Assembly (NCBI GenBank): GCA_029204225.1
Contig: CM055095.1
Span: 45,187,446 to 45,251,445 of the forward strand
Direction: 5' to 3'
DNA length: 64,000 bases
Source: Diphasiastrum complanatum
Taxonomy: Eukaryota > Streptophyta > Lycopodiopsida > Lycopodiales > Lycopodiaceae
Shown: piece by piece, positions 55,790 through 64,000 of the stretch
Layout of the letters: every line of letters begins with the position of its first letter
Position numbering within the stretch: position 1 is the first letter of the stretch
Made by a program: the position numbers and the translations under genes
The notes under the pieces: model-generated
Seen by the model: the letters and a program-made list of their open reading frames with translations, nothing else
What the model was told of the DNA's origin: nothing
Databases searched by the model: none

Positions 55790-57095
55790 TAGTAGTCCAT
55801 AAGGAAGCAAAAGCAAGTCTATTGCCACAACTCAAGGTAGAGAAAGAAAAAAGCTTTATTGATGTCTTTTCCATGCCAAAAGGCATATAAGAGAAATGAG
55901 TACATATGAACTGTGTGAGGAGCATATGAAACCTCTTCGAAACAATAAAGAAAAGTAAGCTAAGTATATCTACTAAATCAGAATGCATCTAATATATGAC
56001 TGCAAACTCAAACATAATGGAAATGGTAACATGATGTCATCAAGTCCGGCTACTACTGAAGAAAGACGTGATAGGAGTTGTTGTTGCTGTTGGAGGAGGT
56101 ATGTGTTGCTGACGTCGGTGGAGTTGTCTACGAATTGTGTTACTCCTCATGGCATAAACTGACTTGGGAACCATCTGAATCTTAGTAGTACATCGTCTCT
56201 AGTCTCTATGGCTCAAAGCGTCACTGTCATCATCACTATCATCTGAGGCTAGATCAGTCCATGATCTTCTATAAGAGAAGGACGTAATCTGGAGCTACGT
56301 GACGGAGTGACTCGACTACACTAGCTAGCATAAATCATGTTGTAATAAAAGCATCTCCCTAACCATGAGGGCAACGCAACGTGGATCATCATATGCTATA
56401 ATAGATCTCAATGTAACGAGCATCTCAAAAGAGGCAGTGATATCATCCTTTGATCTCATAATAGACTGGGCATCTGAATAAGAAGTGAACCTCAGAATCT
56501 ACCTCAGATAAAGAGCATAACTGGTAAATCCTCTCTTCCCGGAGGGTACCTTGGAAGTGTTCAGTCTCAATCTCAAGCTGATGTGATGAGACGCAAAGCT
56601 GGCCTAATGAGAATCTTAAACCGGGAGACAATCCTGAATCCAGGTATTGTGGTAGAATAGGGAACACTCCTATATGCAGCTCCAAGAAATAGGTCCGATA
56701 GTAGTCGAGTTTAACCCCTAACTGGCCCTACCATGCTCTGCCTAAGATATGCTCAATATAGGAGATTTTCGATATAGTCACAAGTGACTGCTGGTAGAGA
56801 GGCCCGAGAGAACCAGGACAGTCAATAACCTTGAATATGAAGGAATTGTGATGAGGTGAGTGCTGCATGTGTGTATCTCTGCTCATCCATGGGAAATGCC
56901 TTGACTTGTTGTATATATGTCATAAGCCGAAAGATAGTATCAAGCTGTATAGAAAATGCCGACACTTGGGGCATCCCGAATAAACTTCCAAAAACAGAAC
57001 CTCTATAATTAGCTAAACAAGGGAGGCGTGTCCCTTCCCAAGTCTAGTTGTAGTTGCCTATCTCATACCAAATATAGGACAAGTAAAAGGACTCC
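55790..57095 (-). pseudogene. L1-type LINE, C-terminal half
   Basis: From the right, the minus strand reads ATTTRLGKGHASLV, CPKCRHFLYS, ELHIGVFPILPQ, CVSSHQLEIETEHFQGTLRE, RIYQLCSLSEVDSEVHFLFR and CPVYYE. It then has a basic tail (MRSNTIRRQLHRRQ, PPPTATTTP) and a 3' UTR to about 55,790. C.LCSL...D.E.HFLFRCP is the zinc-binding segment (zf-RVT type) after the LINE RT. Several stops are present. A copia element splits this LINE from its RT part at 62,652. Confidence 0.8.
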
Positions 57096-57100
57096 TAAAT

Positions 57101-57972
57101 TGATGTGAAAAATGAATCAACGATGGAACGCAAATTGCAAATATCAATCAGGCTCTGTCATGAAACGAAACGAAACGAAACGAAGCGAAACTGGACGAAA
57201 CGAAGCAAAGCGAAACGAAACTTGAACGAGCTTTGATATTGACATTGCTGAAGCGAAATCAAATTAATCACGAACGAAATGAATTCGGATGGATTTCAGA
57301 AACTGGTCATTGCCTGCTATATCATTCCTACAATCCTCCAGAAAGTAGACAGACACTGCTGATCTACGTTATAGATTAATACAACATTCAACAAAACTGA
57401 ACCAGTGTGCGGAATTGATAAAACAAGTGAATGAGATACACAAGCGATAGCAGACAGTAATTCATTCAAGATCAGACAAAATTGAGAGTGATATGTGCGT
57501 AATAGCTACAGTATCATCTATTGATCCTCTTGATTTCGAGCGCTGTATGATAGATCCACACAGCGCATTGGCGTGAGAGAAAATAGTGTTCTCTCACGAG
57601 TAATGTCTCGCTTACTAGCGGACTTCTTGGATCTTTGTAGATCCTGCTTACAAAATTGTCTCGCTCACAGGCGGACTTCTATTCTGTATATTTTCTATCT
57701 GCTATTGTATGTATCTTATACATCTAGTAATTGCATACATTCAGAGTAGCATATCTGATTAGATAGACTAAATAATCTATAACTAATCATGGATTACAAG
57801 AGAGGTCGGTTAGGCACGTCCTAACGCTCTTCCGCTGACGTCATCATATCAGATCAGGGTTTTTATACTTCATGGTACTTGCATGATCTTCCTGATCCTT
57901 TGGAGCGTGAAGGTCAAAAAGTGTCGCGAAGATTTTTGTGTCGCTTCAAGTCGTTTGACTTTCGCGTCGTCC
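57101..57972 (-). repeat. Truncated 3' LTR of the nested copia
   Basis: It matches 61,614 to about 62,487 of the 5' LTR up to CTTTCGCGTCGTC, then jumps into RT. It contains a CGAAA/CGAAG simple repeat at 57,168-57,222. Confidence 0.88.
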
Positions 57973-58995
57973 TGAACACGACATAAGCAATGTCAGGACG
58001 TGTGTTATCTGCAAGGTACATCAGCGATCCGATCAGCTTCCTGTATGGTGTAAGCTACATCAATTCTCTTTCTTCTTCAGTCTTCGAACAATCTTCATTC
58101 GTCAAGACTGTTCCTACAAGCATGGGAGTATTTGCTCCTTTGCAACTCAGCATCCCGAAATCTTCCAGGATTTTCTGGGTATATCTGGACTGATGAAGGT
58201 ACAATTTACCTCCCTCACAGTCCCTGTCAATCTGTAACCCAAGATAACATCTGGCTTCTCCCAGGTCTGCAATTTTGAAATGTTTCGAGATGTCATACTT
58301 CACCTCAGCAATAAGCTCTTCACTTTTGCAGAGTATCAAAGTGTTGTCCACATATACAGCTACAGTGATGATCTTCCCATCTGTAATTCTTACATAAACA
58401 TTGTAATCAGCCATTAGTGGCTTGAATCCTAAGGATTTCAGGGCTTGATCTTTCTTCTTATACCATTGTTGCGCTGATTGCTTCAGACCGTAGATACTCC
58501 TATGCATTCTGCATGCATAAGTAGGAAGTGAGTTCGAAATGTAGCCTGGAGGTTGATCCATGTAGACTTCTTCGTCTAGATCGCCATGCAAGAACGTTGT
58601 CTTTTTGTCCACGATGTGAATCTTGGGATCATAAGCAGCTGCATATGCAAACAGTTACGTAGGGACGAATGTTTCAGGACAGGAGAGAAGGTTTCAGCAT
58701 AGTCAATACCATATCTCTGAGAAAACCCCTTCGCTATAAGTCTTGCTTTATACTTAGAAATATCTCCATTCGGTCCATACTTCAGCTTGTATACCACTTG
58801 CATTTTACACTCTTTTCGCTTATCTGGTGATGGCTGCAATGTCCATACCTGATTCTTCCTCATGGATTTCATCTCCTCATTCATGGCTTGGATCCATTTG
58901 TCCTTCTCTGGACATTCAATTGCTTCCTCGAATGTTTGTGGTTCTCCACTGAATCCACAAAACTCTTCTGATGTAGAAGCTAAGCTGCCTAGCAC
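57973..58995 (-). pseudogene. Nested copia: reverse transcriptase
   Basis: It reads WIQAMNEEMKSMRKNQVWTL, KLKYGPNGDISKYKARLIAK, GIDYAETFSPV, then frame changes, TTFLHGDLDEEVYMDQPPGY, IYGLKQSAQQWYKK, VAVYVDNTLILC, YLGLQIDRD, and after a stop YRKLIGSLMYLADNTRPDIA. The YVDD catalytic motif is YVDN, and at least two frameshifts break it, so it is dead. Confidence 0.88.
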
Positions 58996-59013
58996 AAATC
59001 TTGCTGGCGCTCT

Positions 59014-59931
59014 TCATTCTCTTGTCGATCTTCTAGGAGATCCTTCTGAAACTGCAATGCTCTTGCCTTTATCTGCTCTGCTAGGTCCGGAAGCATTTCG
59101 GTTTATAGGTATTGTAGCAGTAGGCTGGCTTGCGAATCTTTCTTCGTCTGATTCGTCACTCGAATGAGGTGCGACTCGAACATCTTCGTCTAAGTGTTCG
59201 TCCTCTACTCCCTCTGTCACAGTTGGTAGATCATAATACTGTCTTCCAAGGATTTCACAACTGACAGGATCATCGTTGGCCATTGTTCTGCTCTCATCAA
59301 ATTTGACATCTCTGATTGTCTTCACTGTGTTTGTCTCTGGCATATAGACTCTATAGTATGACGAATGATTGTCATATCCTACAAGATATCCTTGTTCTGC
59401 TTTCTCATCAAGCTTCTTTCGAAGCTTATTAGGAACATGTGCATAAGCTGCACAGCCAAAGATTCGAATGTGAGTCAGATTGGGTTTTCTACCCCACCAT
59501 AATTCGTGTGGTGTCGTGTGAGGAACACCGGATTTTCCTGTCCTGTTCTGAATGTAAACAGCTGTAGCTACTGCTTCAGCCCACAGCACTCTTGGAGCCT
59601 TCGAATAGGCCATCATGCACCTGGCAGCTTCCATTAGAGTCTTGTTCTTTCTTTCTGCAACACCGTTGTGCTGCGGTGTGTAAGATGCAGTTCTTCTGTG
59701 AATGATTCCACGATCACTGCAGAAGTCAGTGAATCGATTTGAGATGTATTCTCCACCTCGATCTGTTCTGATCTGCTTCACCTTACTTCCTGTGCATCTT
59801 TCTGCCCAATTCACATACTCTGTGAATTTGTCAAATGCTTCTGATTTATTGTGAATAAAGTAGACTCTGGCAAATTTATTGTAATCATCAATAAAGGTAA
59901 TATAATATTTCGAGCCTCCTACTGAGATCAC
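59014..59931 (-). pseudogene. Nested copia: integrase
   Basis: The 305-codon ORF has YYITFIDDYNKFARVYFIHN, IRTDRGGEYISNRFTDFC, TPQHNGVAERKNKTLMEAAR, LWAEAVATAVYIQNR, the C-terminal FGCAAYAHVPNKLRKKLDEK and GYLVGYDNHSSYYRVYMPET. The core aspartates and glutamate (FIDDY, TDRGGEY, GVAERKN) are all intact. It ends at the start of an acidic linker. Upstream zinc-binding residues are in the preceding fragment. Confidence 0.9.
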
Positions 59932-59950
59932 GTTGAAAGGTCCACAGATG

Positions 59951-60358
59951 TCAGAATGTACAAGCTAGAATCTTTGTAGTTCTGTAGGAGTCTTTGACAA
60001 AAGGAATACGTGACATCTTACCCTTCAAACATGCATCACAGGTCATCGAACTGGTTGCATTTGAGATGCTCACCCTTGTGATTGCTCCATGATGGCTTGC
60101 CTGATATAGTGCCACTGAATTCATATGGCATAGTCTCCTGTGCCATAGAGTATCTGGCGAATCATCATGAGTCTGATGCACTTGATCTGCAGGTAGGCAT
60201 ACCTTCAAGTGATACAGGTTGCCTTTTCTTCTAACTTGAGTGATTAGTGTACTGGTACTTGCATCACCAACGTTGCATGCTTCGTCCAACAACCTCACAC
60301 GCATCCCTGCATCAGCTATTCTTGCCACTGATAGCAATACCTGCTCCAGTGTAGGCAC
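59951..60358 (-). pseudogene. Nested copia: GAG-pre-integrase
   Basis: It reads LLDEACNVGD, GNLYHLKVCL, DTLWHRRLCHMNSVALYQ, and MTCDACLKGKMSRIPF, the H-H...C-C zinc site before integrase. One frameshift separates it from protease and one from integrase. Confidence 0.85.
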
Positions 60359-61501
60359 GAACAGAACGTCTTCGAGTCGTCTGTCTCTGTCGTTTGTGTT
60401 GAGCCATTCACTTGATGCTTTGACCCATCTCCAAGAACTATAAATCTTGATGGATCTGCACTTCGGAAATCAGACATGATCCGTCTTGATTTAACGAAGT
60501 GCGAGGTAGCTCTTGAATCAAGAATTACCTCCTGTGTGTCAGGTGTTGATACTGCACACATGTCTGCACAGATGTAGGCGGTCAAATTTCTGTGATTTGA
60601 TCTTTCTTCGCCCGTCTTTGAGCTCTCTGGCTCCTCGACATAGGACAAACTATTCTTGTTCTCCTGTCTTCTTTGAGCTAATTTGTTTCTTGGTTCTGGC
60701 GGCAGTCCATGGCTGCATGACCCTTCTTATGATAGTGGATACACTCGATTTTTCGGATTTAGCCAACACGAATGGACAGTATGTCCTTCGCGTTTGCATC
60801 TCACGCACATCTTCTTGTCTCCACTCTGCTGTTTCGACCTTCCTTTGTTCTTCCATTTGCCTTTGCTGGCTCCTTCTGCTTGCTGATCTTGATCCTACTT
60901 TCGATCTGACTCCCTCTTAGGCTTGAATTGCTTCTTTGCTTTCTCCTTGTTGCTGTAGAGGGCTTGGTCAGAAGCATCCTTGTGATCAAGGTGTTCTCGA
61001 GCTTCGACTTCTTCTCAAATCTCGACAACAGCCTTTTCGAGTGTCATAGTAGGATCTTTTGCTAGCAACGTTCTGGTTGTCTGGAAGGATTTTGGTAAGG
61101 CTATCAACAGATAAGTAAGCTGCTTCTCTGCTGACACTGCATTTTCTGCTCCAGAATTTGTGTAGTGAAAGGAATGATCCTTCATCTTCCTAATAAAGGA
61201 ACTGAGGTCTTTACCATCCCACTGCAGGGCAGCATGATCTGACTACGTGATTTCGTTTGAAATCTTTGAGTAACGTATCCCACATCTCTTTTGCTTTAGA
61301 GATTGTAGCCAAGTCAAGAGTTAGGCTATCCTCGATGGATGAAGATAACACGGCTATTGCCTTGTCATTCTTCTCCCTCCATTCGCGTAGTCCTTGCCTG
61401 TAGTTGTAGGCATCTCCTCGGTGCCATCTACCCAGGGGAATAATCCTTCTCCCTTTAGTATCAACGAGGTCTTAACCTTCCATGCTACTTATTGAAGCCA
61501 T
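60359..61501 (-). pseudogene. Nested copia: gag and protease
   Basis: The start codon is at 61,501 (MASISSMEG followed by a stop). Gag then reads SIEDSLTLDLATISKAKEMW, SAEKQLTYLLIALPKSFQTT, a CCHC knuckle CVRCKREGHTVHSC at about 60,770, and protease EVILDSRATSHFVKS at about 60,500. The active-site DSGA/DTGA has become DSRA, which should abolish cleavage. At least five stops or frameshifts occur. Confidence 0.85.
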
Positions 61502-61613
61502 TGCTGTGAATTGTGTTCTCACTTGTTGATGGTTCTTTGTTTGAATGCTTAGCCTCCTGGATCTGATAGCTTTGCAGCTATGTCAGACTATGACAGGGTG
61601 GCTCTGACACCAC

Positions 61614-62646
61614 TGATGCAAAAACTGAATCAACGATGGAACACAAATTGCAAATATCAATCAGGCTCTATAACGAAACGAAAAGAAATGAAGCGAAACT
61701 GGACGAAGCGAAGCGAAGCGAAGCGAAACTTGAATGAGCTCTTATATTGACAATGCTGAAGCGAAATCAAATTAATCGCGAACGAAATGAATTCGGATGG
61801 ATTTCAGATACGATTGCTGGTCATTGCCTGCTATATCATTCCTACAATCCTCCAGAAAGTAGACAGACACTGCTGATCTACGTTATAGATTAATACAGCA
61901 TTCAACAAAACTGAACCAGTGTGCGGAATTGATAAAACAAGTGAATGAGATATACAAGCGATAGCAGACAGTAATTCATTCAAGATCAGACAAAATTCAG
62001 AGTGATATGTGCGTAATAGCTACGATATCATCTACTGATCCTCTTGATTTCGAGCGTTGTATGACAGATCCACACAGCGCATTGGCGTGAGAGAAAATAG
62101 TGTTCTCTCACGAGTAGCATCTCGCTTACTAGCGGACTTCTTGGATCTCTGTAGATCCTGCTTACAAAATTGTCTCGCTCACAGGCGGACTTTTATTCTG
62201 TATATTTTCTATCTGCTACTGTATGTATCTTATAGATCTAGTAATTGCATACATTCAGAATAGCATATCTGATTAGATAGACTAAACAATCTATAACTAA
62301 TCATGGATTACAAGAGAGGTGGGTTAGGCACGTCCTAACGCTCTTCCGCTGACGTCATCATATCAAATCAGGGTTTTGTACTTCATGGTACTTGCATGAT
62401 CTTCCTGATCCTTTGGTTCGTGAAGGTCAAAAAGTGTCGCGAAGATTTTCGTGTCGCTTCGAGTCGTTTGACTTTCGCGTCGTCTGACTTTCTTCTGTAG
62501 TATCACGAACATTTTTCTTTCGCGAACATTTCGCGTTCGTGTCTTTTCGTCAAGATGTTCGCGAACATCTTTGCTTCGTGTCTCTTCGTCAAACTGAGGG
62601 CTGAAAGCTAGCAAAGCTTTGGAAACAAAAACGTTTTGTTTCTTCA
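61614..62646 (-). repeat. Complete 5' LTR of the nested copia
   Basis: 1,033 bp, starting TGAAGAAACAAAACG and ending TTTTTGCATCA on the minus strand. The first 150 bp contain repeated TTCGCGAACAT/ATGTTCGCGAA and CGTGTCTCTTCGTC words (62,495-62,600). The internal repeat of CGAAA/CGAAG lies near 61,673-61,725. Confidence 0.9.
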
Positions 62647-62651
62647 TAAAT

Positions 62652-64000
62652 AAGTGTAGGATGATACCACCTCCAATGGCCGCCCGATCATGTCTCAGCA
62701 TGAAGGCCGTAGATGTATTGAAGACCATAATCTTGGTCTTCGCAGTATTACCCCCAAAACCATCTGGAGCAAAACATATGAAGGCTGTTTATGGAAGCCC
62801 TCTCTAGTTATGGGGACTAGGGCCACATCATCTGCATAAAGTAGAATAGCAATCGAAATATCCCCAAGACTGCATCATGTGCCACCACCGTGCTCCATGA
62901 CTCTCTTTTCAATGGAAGGGATAATGAGGTAGCAGAATGAAGTAAAATGGTAAGGAAGTCGACCTGCGATTCCAACGGGCTGTCATGTGGAAAATGGAGT
63001 AGCAAAGTGAGGGCCTACTGGTAAGTCACGATGTAAGCATGGGAGAAGGTATATTTGGGTAAACGGTCAAAAAGGGGATGAGGTGTGGATTGCGAGGTCG
63101 GAATAGAACCCAAGTGGAATGGCAAAGAGTTCTCACAAAAGGGTGGTGGGGAGGATTTGGAACTGTGATATCAATGGGATGAAAGATCACTCCCATGAGG
63201 TAATCACGCTCTTTAACGTAGTTTGGTGGCTCACCTCCGTCGCTTGATATTCGTTATGCTCTTTTAATAGCTGGAATCCCTTAGAAGAATCTCCAACAAG
63301 AAAATACATCCCTTTTTGTAAAGAAATCTATAAGATCTCCGGCGGCAGATTATGAATATAGGCCGTTCCAATCCCAAACTCCAATACGCAAATGGCATGG
63401 ATGGGGCCCTAGGATGTTCCCGTGCCCGCCAGGCACTCTCTATTTGCGAGAGCCGCTAGGGGTATTCTCAAGGTAACGAACCTGCCCATCTTTGTAAATC
63501 ACATGTCTACTCGATTTCTTGGCCTCTTAGAAGACTTCACGTCGTTATTCCACCTGGATATATGTGAGGTTGTCATCCATAAAAGTTCACGTGTCTTTCA
63601 ATTTGGTTCTTTTCTATATAGCATCTCTACGTGTAATAGACGAGGTGAAGCGAACAATCAAGGTGGCATTGTCACATTTTGTACACCATGCCATATCCAA
63701 ACTTTCACAATTATGATCTATAGTAGTTTCAAGAAAACGTTTTGCTTCTTCCGTAGCGTTTTCTGTATCCACAATGCCACGTACCCTGATATTGAGAGCT
63801 TTACTCTCATGAAGCCTTTCCTCCGAAAGAGTGGCTGAGATAACCAAGGATATAGGTGCAGTAGGTTTACTTCCTTTCTTAAGCACGGCAGCCAAGACAT
63901 GGTTTCTCTTTTTGCTTCTCGATTTGGGCTTCCAATTCTTTGAGCGTGTTGGATGATCCCGGTGTAGTAAGGATGGGTCGGGCTCGGAGTTGCTTCAGCA
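62652..64000 (-). pseudogene. L1-type LINE, RT part, cut by the window edge
   Basis: The minus strand reads IAILLYADDVALVP, the catalytic YADD box of LINE reverse transcriptase, then REGFHKQPSYV, GRPLEVVSSYTYL, and breaks at the TAAAT duplication. The sequence resumes at 57,095 with the region that normally follows YTYLG. Upstream (63,000-64,000) the coding is badly decayed. The ORF at 63,614-63,895 (SKALNIRVRGIVDTENATEE) could belong to ORF1 or the linker but I cannot assign it. Confidence 0.75.

Larger units (their letters stand above)
57101..62646 (-). mobile_element. Copia element nested in the LINE, RNase H and part of the 3' LTR deleted
   Basis: The 5' LTR is 61,614-62,646 and the truncated 3' LTR 57,101 to about 57,972. 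The target duplication TAAAT lies at 57,096-57,100 and 62,647-62,651. The primer site TGGTGTCAGAGC (minus, 61,612-61,601) abuts the 5' LTR. Gag, protease, pre-integrase, integrase and RT follow in order on the minus strand with frameshifts. RT stops at NTRPDIAYVV and continues directly into LTR sequence, so RNase H, the purine tract and about 160 bp of LTR start are missing. Confidence 0.92.

Noticed and set aside
57990-58193. Plus-strand ORF inside the nested copia
   Set aside because: It is the antisense shadow of the copia RT on the minus strand.

Overview
The window reads as nuclear DNA of a land plant with a large, repeat-rich genome. It is AT-rich, has spliced genes with plant-type GT/AG introns, and carries layers of Ty1/copia, Ty3/gypsy and L1-type retroelements with plant-type primer sites (TGGTATCAGAGC for initiator tRNA-Met, TGGCGCCGTTGCCGGGGA for tRNA-Asp). 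The mix of a DUF7869-type element, a putative HUH-type element and L1 tails points away from grasses or crucifers and towards a fern or another early-branching land plant. That placement is an inference and I cannot name a species. No rRNA, tRNA, CRISPR array or bacterial operon was seen.

Only two host genes are recognisable. One is an intronless NYN + OST-HTH (MARF1/limkain-b1-like) ribonuclease-type gene at 33,724-34,941 (+), whose 3' continuation appears frameshifted. The other is the last three coding exons of a sterol 3-beta-glucosyltransferase (UGT80 type) on the minus strand (54,123-54,076, 51,704-51,555, 51,442-51,266). The rest of that gene lies beyond the right edge, behind a block of nested transposons.

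Layout. 1-11,500: a full-length young copia element (1,810-8,039, LTRs about 99% alike by eye, target duplication ATGTT) sits in older minus-strand gypsy gag-protease and copia RNase H debris. 11,500-17,000: broken copia pieces (two leader copies, opposed RT fragments) and a gypsy RT scrap in unrecognised AT-rich DNA. 17,023-22,790 (-): a gypsy remnant whose integrase is followed by a 1,037-codon extra frame of unknown function, open except for ten nonsense codons. 22,809-24,600 (+): gypsy gag, then an LTR and leader with an array of inverted AACCTTCGCC words. 25,000-28,892 (-): a decayed DUF7869-type transposon gene with a 2.3 kb intron-like interval full of GTACCAAA words. 29,000-32,600: GA microsatellites, one unknown ORF and a decayed gene that may encode an HUH endonuclease. 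33,724-35,260: the NYN gene. 36,640-37,645 (+): an L1-type tail. 38,190-39,300: unknown coding-like sequence. 39,890-41,600 (+): an internally deleted gypsy. 41,909-44,870 (-): a copia relative of the first element, with a 663-codon open frame lacking integrase and RT cores. 45,000-48,740: more copia and gypsy fragments and LTRs. 51,266-54,123 (-): UGT80 exons. 54,830-55,566: gypsy LTR edge and a 362-bp tandem repeat. 55,790-64,000 (-): an L1-type element split by a copia element (57,101-62,646, target duplication TAAAT) that has lost its RNase H.

The retroelements do not form a pathway. They are successive insertions. The recurring oddity is that many untranslated parts (LTRs, leaders, an intron) are built from a private 8-15 base word repeated many times, often in both orientations.
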